Assembly (NCBI GenBank): GCA_900553925.1
Contig: USFH01000022.1
Coordinates: 1-19,496 of the forward strand
From: an uncultured Clostridium sp.
GTDB taxonomy: Bacteria; Bacillota; Clostridia; Lachnospirales; Lachnospiraceae
Reading direction: 5' to 3'
Length of the DNA: 19,496 bases
Under the pieces are notes generated by a model, which made no database searches, was not told the origin of the DNA, and saw only the letters and a list, made by a program, of their open reading frames with translations. Numbering within the stretch: the first letter of the stretch is position 1; each line of letters opens with the position of its first letter. A program made the translations under genes and the position numbers. Below, piece after piece: positions 6,558 to 13,647 of this stretch.

Positions 6558-7493
6558 ATGAAGAATATGTTGAATTTCAAGAATTTCTCGGCGGAAGAGC
6601 TGCAGAAGATTCTTGACCTTGCGCTGGATATGAAGAAGAATCCGGAGAAGTACAGCCACGCGCTTGAAGGTAAGAAGCTTTACACATTGTTTGAGAAGAC
6701 AAGTACCCGTACATTTCTTTCTTTTACGACGGGTATGACAGAGCTTGGCGGAACCTACTATAACCAGCTTTGGAGAGACAGTAACTTTGTTCTTGGCGAG
6801 CCTGTTTCCGAGATCAAATACGTATGCCGGAATGTGGACATCATTATGGCACGTCTCGTCAAAAACGAGACTGTTGAGCTGTTCGGAGACAATGTAACCG
6901 TACCGTTTATCAACGGATGTGATAATTCTTACCATCCATGCCAGATTTTGGCTGATGCATTGACAATTATCGAGAAATTTGGCAGCTTGAATGTCAAGTT
7001 CCTGTACATCGGTGCAAAGAACAACGTATTTAATTCACTGGTTGAATTCTTCTCGAAGATGAAGCAGGGAACCCTGTACGGACTGACTCCACTTGTAAAT
7101 GAGACAGCCTGCGGACCGGATTTCTACGAGGAAGCAAAGAAGACGGGCTACTATGTGGAGCTTGATCCGGACATGCCGATGGACGAAGTGAAGAAGTATG
7201 TGAAGGATATGGATATCTGCTATACCGACACATGGCTTGACATGGAGTTTTTCAATGATCCTGCATACCAGGATAAGAAGAAAGAACTCATGGACAAGAT
7301 GATGCCATATCAGTTGAATGATGAGTTCTTAGAGGGCAGTCATGCGCTTGTGTTCCACGATATGCCGATGCATGTTGGCTTCGAGATTTCGAAGGAAGTG
7401 GAGATGAAGAATCTGGATCATATCCTGGATCAGGCAGAAAACAGAAGACATGCAGAAAAAGCTGTCATGTATACATTGATAAAAGGAATCTAA
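6558..7493 (+). CDS. Ornithine-carbamoyltransferase-like enzyme, atypical
   Basis: 311 residues, the usual length of the aspartate/ornithine carbamoyltransferase family. The carbamoyl phosphate site is intact: FEKTSTRT (S49-T52) and HPCQ (126-129), the latter the OTCase form. The GxxNNVxNS element is present near 152-160. The second-substrate motifs differ: OTCase SMG appears as D228-M229-E230 in TDTWLDMEFF, and HCLP appears as H267-D268-M269-P270 in FHDMPMHVGFE. The residue after STRT is Phe rather than Arg. Annotation pipelines would likely call it argF, but the changes at both ornithine-contact motifs argue for a different or shifted acceptor. AGAGGA at 6544-6549 supports the start. The next gene carries a promoter at its own ATG, so this gene may end a short transcript. 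Confidence 0.8.
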   Translation: MKNMLNFKNFSAEELQKILDLALDMKKNPEKYSHALEGKKLYTLFEKTSTRTFLSFTTGMTELGGTYYNQLWRDSNFVLGEPVSEIKYVCRNVDIIMARLVKNETVELFGDNVTVPFINGCDNSYHPCQILADALTIIEKFGSLNVKFLYIGAKNNVFNSLVEFFSKMKQGTLYGLTPLVNETACGPDFYEEAKKTGYYVELDPDMPMDEVKKYVKDMDICYTDTWLDMEFFNDPAYQDKKKELMDKMMPYQLNDEFLEGSHALVFHDMPMHVGFEISKEVEMKNLDHILDQAENRRHAEKAVMYTLIKGI

Positions 7494-7503
7494 GTGGTAT
7501 AAT
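7476..7503 (+). promoter_or_regulatory. Strong extended -10 SigA promoter at the start of the membrane-protein gene
   Basis: TTGATA at 7476-7481, a 16-nt spacer and TATAAT at 7498-7503, with an extended -10 TGG directly before it. The predicted start is near 7510, which is after the apparent ATG at 7506. The -35 lies in the last codons of the upstream gene. Confidence 0.7.
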
Positions 7504-7505
7504 AT

Positions 7506-8006
7506 ATGGATGTGTGGCTTTCGGTACTGGCATTTGTGTTGTTCCTTGGTTTTGGCACAGGTGTGCTTGTATGCATATCTGCTATGAAACGTCAGACAGG
7601 GATACTGGTAAAAAGCCGGTTACATCATAAACTGAATATCTCCGAGGTTATCTATGCAAACCTTGGACTTGTGGGACTCGTCGTGTTGGTCTGGTTTAAG
7701 ATTTATATGTTCGTGCCGGCGGTGTTGATGTTTGTGCTGTTTATCGTGCTTTCCACGCGGATACAAAGCGGAATTACGAAGGAAGGCGTGCTGGTCGGAA
7801 GTTCATTTATTGAATGGGAATTTATGCGGTCCTACCTCCTGGAAAACCAGGGGGAGGACAGCAATGTGATCGTTCTGAAGATCCGGGCAAATCGCAAAAC
7901 GTATATTCTCGTCTGCAACCGGGAAGACCGGTTCGCAATCGATGAGATATTCCAGAGGCACAATGTCCGGAAGCTTAAGAATCTGCAGGATGGTCACACA
8001 TCTTAA
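7506..8006 (+). CDS. Small membrane protein of unknown function
   Basis: 166 residues. The first half is membrane: hydrophobic helices at about 4-25, 48-64 and 67-84, with a basic loop (KRQTGILVKSRLHHK) between the first two. The second half (about 85-166) is a soluble domain starting RIQSGITKEGVLVGSSFIEWEFMRSY and ending in a basic segment; it recalls PH-like or DUF5673-type C-terminal domains of Firmicute membrane proteins, a tentative comparison. An in-frame stop at 7500 rules out an upstream start. The only nearby purine-rich site (AAAAGGAA, 7481-7488) is too far from the ATG for a good ribosome binding site. A promoter ends 2 nt before the ATG, so the true start or mode of expression is uncertain. 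I do not recognise the function. Confidence 0.75.
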   Translation: MDVWLSVLAFVLFLGFGTGVLVCISAMKRQTGILVKSRLHHKLNISEVIYANLGLVGLVVLVWFKIYMFVPAVLMFVLFIVLSTRIQSGITKEGVLVGSSFIEWEFMRSYLLENQGEDSNVIVLKIRANRKTYILVCNREDRFAIDEIFQRHNVRKLKNLQDGHTS

Positions 8007-8015
8007 AACAGAACA

Positions 8016-8113
8016 GGATTGCGGATGTCCGGATGCAGCTTGGAAAATGCACAGGGCGCAATCCAGGAGAAACAGCATAATATCGCGGATGTACGGATTG
8101 CTTCTGCGCAATC
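8016..8113 (+). promoter_or_regulatory. pyrB leader with mutually exclusive pairings
   Basis: The 141-nt gap before pyrB carries four complementary segments: A GGATTGCG (8016-8023), B CGCAATCC (8057-8064), C GGATTGC (8095-8101) and D GCAATC (8108-8113). A:B, B:C and C:D can each form but not all together, the layout of an attenuator-type leader. A 14-nt near-identical direct repeat (8021-8034 and 8085-8098, one mismatch) accompanies them. There is no U-tract, so any control would act on translation or through a protein. Function is inference. Confidence 0.45.
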
Positions 8114-8147
8114 GGTATCTGCGTAATAGTTATGGAGGAAACAAGAA

Positions 8148-9110
8148 ATGAAACATGTAATCGATTCAACAGACCTGACCGTGGAAGAGATTGATGGTAT
8201 TTTGAAGCTTGCGCAGGATATCATCGACGACAAAGATGCATATAGCGAAGCGTGTAAGGGTAAAAAACTTGCAACGTTATTTTTTGAACCAAGTACAAGA
8301 ACAAGACTAAGCTTTGAATCAGCAATGATGGAGCTTGGTGGAAATGTACTTGGTTTTTCTTCGGCTGATTCTACGTCTGCGACGAAGGGCGAGAGCGTAG
8401 GTGACACAACGAGAGTTGTCAGCTGTTATGCGGATATCATTGCGATGCGTCATCCAAAGGAAGGTGCACCGATGCGGGCATCTATGGTGAGCAGTGTGCC
8501 GATCATCAATGCGGGTGATGGTGGACATAATCATCCGACACAGACCTTGGCAGATTTGCTGACAATTCTGCGGGAGAAAGGAAGACTGGATAATTTCACG
8601 ATCGGCCTGTGCGGCGATCTGAAGTTTGGACGTACCGTACATTCTCTGATCAAGGCATTGTCCCGTTATGAGAACATCAAATTCATCCTGATTGCACCGA
8701 AGGAACTCCGCGTGCCGGAATATATTATCTCCGAAGTGCTCGAGGCAAAGAATATTCCTTATGAGGAAGTAGAGTCGATGGAAGACGTGATGGGCGAACT
8801 CGATGTGCTCTATATGACAAGAGTGCAGAAGGAACGTTTCTTCAACGAGGCGGATTATGTCAGATTGAAGGATACATATATTCTTGATGGAAAGAAGCTT
8901 AGAAATGCAAAGCCGGATCTTGCAATCCTGCATCCGCTTCCACGTGTCAATGAGATTTCGGTAGAGATCGATGATGATCCGCGCGCCTGCTATTTCCGTC
9001 AGGTTATGAATGGAAAATTCGTGCGTATGGCACTGATGCTGACACTGCTCAAGGCAAATGGAGTGAAGCTGAACTTGTCTGCGGACAAGCTTGCGAAGAT
9101 TCCGGAGTAA
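8148..9110 (+). CDS. pyrB: Aspartate carbamoyltransferase, catalytic subunit
   Basis: 320 residues. It catalyses carbamoyl phosphate plus aspartate to carbamoyl aspartate, the committed step of pyrimidine synthesis, as trimers assembling with PyrI dimers. FFEPSTRTRLSFESAM (S49-T52) binds carbamoyl phosphate, K80 in TSATKGES is the mobile-loop lysine, HPTQ is at 129-132 and LHPLPR at 260-265. These are exact ATCase forms, in contrast to the OTCase-like neighbour. GGAGG about 8 nt upstream supports the ATG. The structured leader upstream may regulate it. Its regulatory partner pyrI is not adjacent as usual but lies 639 nt downstream past a repeat region. Confidence 0.98.
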   Translation: MKHVIDSTDLTVEEIDGILKLAQDIIDDKDAYSEACKGKKLATLFFEPSTRTRLSFESAMMELGGNVLGFSSADSTSATKGESVGDTTRVVSCYADIIAMRHPKEGAPMRASMVSSVPIINAGDGGHNHPTQTLADLLTILREKGRLDNFTIGLCGDLKFGRTVHSLIKALSRYENIKFILIAPKELRVPEYIISEVLEAKNIPYEEVESMEDVMGELDVLYMTRVQKERFFNEADYVRLKDTYILDGKKLRNAKPDLAILHPLPRVNEISVEIDDDPRACYFRQVMNGKFVRMALMLTLLKANGVKLNLSADKLAKIPE

Positions 9111-9118
9111 CCCCCGTC

Positions 9119-9350
9119 GTGTGTTTTTGAGAGCAAAAAGGCGTGAAAACCCCACGCGGTGTGTTTTTGAGAGCAAAAAAGCGTGAAAACCCCACGCGGT
9201 GTGTTTTTGAGAGCAAAAAAGCGTGAAAAACCCACGCAGGAAGCTTCCGGACAAGTTCCGGAGGAAAAAGTGTGTGTGGAAGAGGAAAACTGTTCAAAAA
9301 AACCCACGCGGTGTGTTTTTGAGAGCAAAAAAGCGTGAAAAAACACACAC
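9119..9350 (+). repeat. 40-nt tandem repeat array between pyrB and pyrI
   Basis: Three contiguous 40-nt units (9119-9158, 9159-9198, 9199-9238), a 72-nt interruption, and a fourth unit at 9311-9350. The tail of a further unit appears at about 9295-9310. Each holds TTTTTGAGAGCAAAAA (stem of 6) and GCGTGAAAACCCCACGC (stem of 5). Across junctions CAAAAA, the GCGTG/CACGC stem and TTTTTG form a hairpin with an A-run before and a T-run after, like a bidirectional terminator. In the fourth unit GTGTGTTTTT also pairs with AAAAACACAC. The interruption holds a further hairpin around TTCCGGACAAGTTCCGGA. The units abut without spacers, so this is not CRISPR. Confidence 0.88.
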
Positions 9351-9405
9351 AGGAATATAACAAGGTAAATGACGACAAATGCAAATCAACCGAAGAGTAA
9401 ATGGA

Positions 9406-9708
9406 GTTGTATATAATTGCAAAACATAAGCAGTCGAGAATAACATATATTTCAATATGAATTTATTCCAATATACGATATGTTTGTAGCTTAGAAGTTC
9501 TTAATGTTCTGAAAAAAATGAGCCATGTTTGAACACGATGTTCAAACAAGCCGTCAGTGAGCCATGGACGGCGAATTGACGGCGGTGGCGTATAAAACAA
9601 ATATGTAAAACAGAACATTTAGAACTTCTTAGCTTCGATACATTGTATATGGAATAAAACATATTGAAATATATGTGGCGTCCGCGTAGAATTGCAATTA
9701 TATACAAC
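9406..9708. repeat. Long inverted-repeat element, copy 1
   Basis: A 303-nt near-palindrome. Outer arms: GTTGTATATAATTGCAA (9406-9422) and its exact reverse complement (9692-9708). Then unpaired segments of 21 and 16 nt, a perfect 16-bp stem (9444-9459 with 9660-9675), a looser stretch around TTATTCC, and an 18-nt inner stem (9494-9511 with 9611-9628, one mismatch). The central 99 nt contain a 9-bp hairpin with a CGA loop (9527-9547), GCCGTC with two GACGGC copies, and a repeated TGAGCCATG. Its right core strand (9621-9675) matches copy 2 (14574-14628) at 50 of 55 positions. There is no ORF and no clear target-site duplication. It is either a MITE-like element or a structured RNA. Confidence 0.88.
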
Positions 9709-9720
9709 CCTGAGTATGGT
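9692..9720 (+). promoter_or_regulatory. Candidate promoter for pyrI
   Basis: TTGCAA (9692-9697), a 17-nt spacer and TATGGT (9715-9720), 30 nt before the pyrI ATG. The -35 lies in the outer arm of the inverted-repeat element, so the element may supply the promoter. Half-sites are imperfect. Confidence 0.4.
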
Positions 9721-9749
9721 AAAAAGATTTGCATGAAGGAGGTAATCAT

Positions 9750-10163
9750 ATGAAGATAGATAGTATTCAAAATGGTATCGTGCTGGATCATATTACGGCA
9801 GGCAAGGCGCTCCAGGTCTACCATGACCTTGAACTCGACAAGCTCGACTGTTCCGTAGCCATCCTGCAGAATGTAAAAAGCAGCAAAATGGGTAAGAAAG
9901 ACATCCTGAAGATCGACAAGGAATATGATGTGAACTTAGACGTCCTCGGATACATTGACCCGGACATCACAGTCAGCATTATCAAAGACGGGCAGACGGT
10001 GGAGAAAAAGAAGCTTGCATTGCCGAAAAAACTGGTAAATGTGAAAAAATGTAAAAATCCTCGCTGTATCACATCGACAGAACCAGGAATTGTGCATATA
10101 TTTAAATTAGCCGATGAAAAAAATCGTATTTACCGTTGCGTTTATTGTGAAGCAGATAAGTAA
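9750..10163 (+). CDS. pyrI: Aspartate carbamoyltransferase, regulatory subunit
   Basis: 137 residues. PyrI binds nucleotide effectors in its N-terminal domain and links PyrB trimers through its C-terminal zinc domain. The four zinc ligands are Cys101, Cys106, Cys130 and Cys133 (CKNPRC, then YRCVYC). The N-terminal domain has KIDSIQNGIVLDHITAGKA, the usual start of the family. The ATG at 9750 follows GAAGGAGG at 9735-9742; an upstream in-frame TTG would place that site inside the gene and is rejected. It is separated from pyrB by 639 nt of repeats with terminator-like hairpins, so it probably has its own promoter or depends on readthrough. Confidence 0.97.
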   Translation: MKIDSIQNGIVLDHITAGKALQVYHDLELDKLDCSVAILQNVKSSKMGKKDILKIDKEYDVNLDVLGYIDPDITVSIIKDGQTVEKKKLALPKKLVNVKKCKNPRCITSTEPGIVHIFKLADEKNRIYRCVYCEADK

Positions 10164-10167
10164 GTGC

Positions 10168-10195
10168 TTTACAAAAAAATGGAATGTGTTATAAT
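10168..10195 (+). promoter_or_regulatory. Strong SigA promoter for murA-metG
   Basis: TTTACA (10168-10173), a 16-nt spacer and a perfect TATAAT (10190-10195) with extended -10 TGT before it. Predicted start near 10202, about 49 nt before murA. Confidence 0.85.
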
Positions 10196-10250
10196 TATTA
10201 AGATTATGGGCTGGTAACGCAAAAAATAACTGGCAGCACAGAGGTGTGAA

Positions 10251-11555
10251 ATGGAAAAATATGTTATAAAAGGCGGCAATGTTCTGGAAGGAGAAGTATC
10301 CATTGCAGGTGCGAAGAATGCAGCACTTGGAATCCTTGCAGCAGCAGTCATGACAGACGAAGAATGTATTATTGAGAATGTACCATATGTAGAAGACACC
10401 AAAACATTACTTCGTGCGATTGAGACGATTGGCGCTAAAGTAAAATACATTGACAACCATACAGTTTCGATCTGCGGCGGAAGCATCAAGACCGGAGAAG
10501 ATGTATGTGTGGATGATGAATATATACGGAAGATACGAGCATCCTATTATCTGCTTGGAGCCTTGCTTGGCAAGTACAACTATGCACAGGTTGCATTGCC
10601 GGGTGGCTGTGATATCGGACTGCGTCCGATCGATCAGCATATCAAGGGCTTCGAGGCACTTGGAGCTACGGTGGAGATTGTGAATGGCGGCAAGGTTGTT
10701 GCGAAGGCAGACCAACTGGTTGGAAACCACATTTATCTCGACGTAGTAACAGTTGGTGCAACCATCAACATCATGATGGCAGCCGTACTTGCAGAGGGCA
10801 AGACGACAATCGAGAATGCTGCGAAGGAGCCACACATCGTAGATGTAGCGAACTTCCTGAACAGCATGGGAGCAAATATCAAGGGCGCCGGAACCGATGT
10901 CATCCGTATCCGTGGTGTTCAGAAGCTGAGAGGAACGGAATATTCCATTATTCCTGACCAGATTGAAGCGGGAACATTTATGACGATGGCGGCAGCGACA
11001 AAGGGAAATGTTCTCATCAAAAATGTAATTCCAAAGCACTTAGAGGCAATCTCTTCAAAACTGAATGAGATTGGTGCGCGCGTAATCGAATATGATGATG
11101 CGGTTCGCGTTATGGCGGATGGCAGATTCAAGGCAACACAGATCAAGACACTTCCATATCCGGGATTCCCGACAGATATGCAGCCGCAGATGGCGGTGAC
11201 ACTTGCACTGTCTCAGGGAACAAGCGTGATTACGGAGAGTATTTTCGAGAACCGGTTTAAATACGTGGGTGAGCTTTCCCGTATGGGAGCACGTATCAAG
11301 GTAGAAGGTAATTCCGCAGTGATCACCGGTGTGGATGGATACACAGGTGCCAATCTGGTAGCACCGGATCTGCGTGCAGGTGCCGCACTTGTGATTGCCG
11401 CACTGGCAGCAGAAGGGTTCAGCACCATCGACGATATCAAGTATATTTTGCGTGGTTACGAAGATTTCGATGGAAAGATCCGTGGACTTGGCGGTCAGAT
11501 CGAGGTAGTCGATGACGAGCGCGATGTCCAGAAATTTAAATTAAGAGTGGGTTAA
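10251..11555 (+). CDS. murA: UDP-N-acetylglucosamine 1-carboxyvinyltransferase
   Basis: 434 residues. It transfers enolpyruvate from PEP to UDP-GlcNAc, the first committed step of peptidoglycan synthesis, in the cytosol. SIAGAKNAAL contains the conserved Lys22-Asn23 pair. LPGGCDIGLRPIDQHI carries the catalytic cysteine (Cys120 here), the residue alkylated by fosfomycin; because it is Cys and not Asp, intrinsic resistance by that route is not predicted. DIKYILRGYEDFDGKIRGLG is the usual C-terminal signature. The start has a GAGGTG-type site about 6 nt upstream. It is followed after 26 nt by metG with no terminator, so the two are likely cotranscribed from the promoter at 10168-10195. Confidence 0.98.
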   Translation: MEKYVIKGGNVLEGEVSIAGAKNAALGILAAAVMTDEECIIENVPYVEDTKTLLRAIETIGAKVKYIDNHTVSICGGSIKTGEDVCVDDEYIRKIRASYYLLGALLGKYNYAQVALPGGCDIGLRPIDQHIKGFEALGATVEIVNGGKVVAKADQLVGNHIYLDVVTVGATINIMMAAVLAEGKTTIENAAKEPHIVDVANFLNSMGANIKGAGTDVIRIRGVQKLRGTEYSIIPDQIEAGTFMTMAAATKGNVLIKNVIPKHLEAISSKLNEIGARVIEYDDAVRVMADGRFKATQIKTLPYPGFPTDMQPQMAVTLALSQGTSVITESIFENRFKYVGELSRMGARIKVEGNSAVITGVDGYTGANLVAPDLRAGAALVIAALAAEGFSTIDDIKYILRGYEDFDGKIRGLGGQIEVVDDERDVQKFKLRVG

Positions 11556-11581
11556 AAACAAAAATAAGGGAGGGGTTTCAT

Positions 11582-13570
11582 ATGCCTAAAAAACCGTACT
11601 ACATTACAACCGCAATCGCATACACATCTGGTAAGCCTCATATAGGCAATACGTATGAGGTTGTACTTGCAGACAGCATTGCCAGATACAAGAGATACGT
11701 CGGATACGACGTACGTTTCCAGACAGGAACTGACGAACATGGTCAGAAGATCGAGATTAAAGCATTTGAGAATCTCTCCACACCGAAGGAATTCGTGGAT
11801 GAGACATCGGCTGAGATCAAGCGTATCTGGGATCTGATGAACACTTCTTACGACAAATTCATCCGTACAACGGACGATTATCATGAGAAGCAGGTACAGA
11901 AGATTTTCAAGAAATTATACGATCAGGGCGATATCTACAAGGGCGAGTACGAAGGCATGTACTGTACACCTTGTGAATCCTTCTTCACGAAAGCACAGCT
12001 TGTGGACGGCAAATGCCCGGACTGTGGCCGTGAGGTACAGCCGGCAAAGGAAGAAGCATACTTCTTCAAGCTCAGCAAATACGCTGACCGCCTGATCGAG
12101 CATATCAATACACATCCGGACTTTATCCAGCCGGAGTCCCGCAAGAACGAGATGATGAACAACTTCCTCCTTCCGGGACTGCAGGATCTGTGCGTATCAA
12201 GAACATCCTTCAAATGGGGTATTCCTGTAGATTTTGATCCGGGACATATCGTATATGTATGGATCGACGCGTTGACCAACTATATCACAGGTCTTGGCTA
12301 TGATGTGGATGGCAATTCGGACGAATTGTACCATCGTTACTGGCCTGCAGATCTGCATCTGATCGGCAAGGATATCATCCGTTTCCATACCATTTACTGG
12401 CCATGTATCCTCATGGCGCTTGGCGAGCCGCTTCCGAAGCAGGTATTCGGACATCCTTGGCTCATCCAGAGTGACGGAAAGATGAGTAAATCCCGTGGAA
12501 ATGTAATCTACGCAGATGATATGGTAGATCTGTTCGGCGTGGATGCGGTCCGCTACTTCCTGCTGCATGAGATGCCATTTGAGAACGATGGTGTTATTTC
12601 ATGGGAGCTTGTGATTGAGCGTATCAATTCAGAACTTGCAAATACACTTGGAAACCTCGTGAACCGTACGATTTCCATGTCGAATAAATATTTCGATGGC
12701 GTTGTAACAAATGCCGGTGCACATGAGCCGGTCGATGATGACTTGAAGGCAGTTGTAACCGACACTAGACTCCGTGTAAATGCATGCATGGACAAGCTTC
12801 GCGTGGCAGATGCGATTACAGAGATTTTCGCTTTATTTAAGCGTTGCAATAAGTATATTGATGAGACGATGCCTTGGGCACTTGCCAAGGATCCGGAGAA
12901 TGCAGACCGTCTGAATACCGTTTTGTACAATCTGGTAGAGAGCATCGTGATCGGCGCAAGCTTACTCGAGCCATATATGCCAGAGACTTCCGAGAAGATC
13001 TTAAAGCAGCTCAATGCAGACAAGCGCCGCGTGACAGAGCTTTCAAACTTTGGACTGTACCCATCCGGAAATAAGGTAACAGATCAGCCGGAGATTCTCT
13101 TCGCAAGAATCGATGCACCAAAGATGCTCGAGGAGATCGAGAAGCGTTTCCCATCCAAGGTGGTTGAAGAAGAGCCAAAGCCGGAGAAGAAGGCAAAGAA
13201 GGAAGAGAAAGTTGAGATTCCGACGCTCGATGCCGTTGTGAAAGAAGAGATCACAATCGATGAATTCAGCCGTATGCAGCTGCAGATGGGTGAGATTATC
13301 TCCTGTGAGGAAGTTGCAAAGTCCAAGAAGCTGCTTTGCTCTCAGGTAAAGGTACAGGGCAGAACATTGCAGATTGTATCCGGAATCAAGCATTACTATA
13401 CACCGGAGCAGATGGTTGGTAAGAAGGTTGTTGTTATCACGAACCTGAAACCGACAAAACTGGCAGGTGTGTTATCCGAAGGTATGCTCCTTTGCGCCGA
13501 GGATTTCGAAGGAAATCTGGCACTGCTTACCGCAGAGAAGGATATGCCGGCCGGAGCAATGATCAGCTAG
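11582..13570 (+). CDS. metG: Methionyl-tRNA synthetase
   Basis: 662 residues, the long form. It charges tRNA-Met. The class I signatures are HIGN (20-23, HIGH motif) and KMSKS (300-304). A single zinc knuckle uses Cys128, Cys131, Cys145 and Cys148 (CTPC and CPDC). The anticodon-binding helical domain follows. A Lys/Glu-rich linker (about 525-555) leads to a C-terminal EMAPII-like tRNA-binding domain (about 556-662: FSRMQLQMGEIISCEEV to NLKPTKLAGVLSEGM), which promotes dimerisation and tRNA capture. GGGAGGGG about 7 nt upstream supports the ATG. Together with metK and its riboswitch it places two methionine-using enzymes in the window, but no S-box or T-box precedes metG itself. Confidence 0.98.
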   Translation: MPKKPYYITTAIAYTSGKPHIGNTYEVVLADSIARYKRYVGYDVRFQTGTDEHGQKIEIKAFENLSTPKEFVDETSAEIKRIWDLMNTSYDKFIRTTDDYHEKQVQKIFKKLYDQGDIYKGEYEGMYCTPCESFFTKAQLVDGKCPDCGREVQPAKEEAYFFKLSKYADRLIEHINTHPDFIQPESRKNEMMNNFLLPGLQDLCVSRTSFKWGIPVDFDPGHIVYVWIDALTNYITGLGYDVDGNSDELYHRYWPADLHLIGKDIIRFHTIYWPCILMALGEPLPKQVFGHPWLIQSDGKMSKSRGNVIYADDMVDLFGVDAVRYFLLHEMPFENDGVISWELVIERINSELANTLGNLVNRTISMSNKYFDGVVTNAGAHEPVDDDLKAVVTDTRLRVNACMDKLRVADAITEIFALFKRCNKYIDETMPWALAKDPENADRLNTVLYNLVESIVIGASLLEPYMPETSEKILKQLNADKRRVTELSNFGLYPSGNKVTDQPEILFARIDAPKMLEEIEKRFPSKVVEEEPKPEKKAKKEEKVEIPTLDAVVKEEITIDEFSRMQLQMGEIISCEEVAKSKKLLCSQVKVQGRTLQIVSGIKHYYTPEQMVGKKVVVITNLKPTKLAGVLSEGMLLCAEDFEGNLALLTAEKDMPAGAMIS

Positions 13571-13590
13571 GGATAATAAAATAACGAATA

Positions 13591-13630
13591 AAAATGACCG
13601 GTTGGTTTTGAACCAACCGGTCATTTTTTA
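13591..13630. terminator. Bidirectional intrinsic terminator, metG and lipoprotein gene
   Basis: A perfect 17-bp stem (13591-13607 with 13611-13627) around a TTG loop, with an A-run on the left and T-run on the right. It lies between convergent genes and can terminate both. Confidence 0.95.
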
Positions 13631-13647
13631 TATACATGTTTATTTAT

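Noticed and set aside
8057..8075. PyrR-binding loop
   Set aside because: Only the first half (AATCC-N-G) fits the consensus; the GAGG part is missing, so I list only the alternative pairing.
8319..9254. Minus-strand ORF of 311 codons with repeated HAFLLSKTHRVGF-like peptides
   Set aside because: It is the antisense of pyrB extended into the 40-nt repeats; 40 is not a multiple of 3 so the frame rotates between units, and no ribosome binding site or domain supports it.
9119..9350. CRISPR array
   Set aside because: The units abut with no unique spacers and no cas genes are nearby.
9406..9708. Insertion sequence
   Set aside because: No transposase ORF and no clear target-site duplication; kept as an inverted-repeat element of unknown nature.
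9729..9749. Upstream TTG start for pyrI
   Set aside because: It would put the GAAGGAGG ribosome binding site inside the coding region; the ATG at 9750 fits the family.
10407..11039. Minus-strand ORF of 210 codons inside murA
   Set aside because: Shadow of murA with no start signals or recognisable domain.
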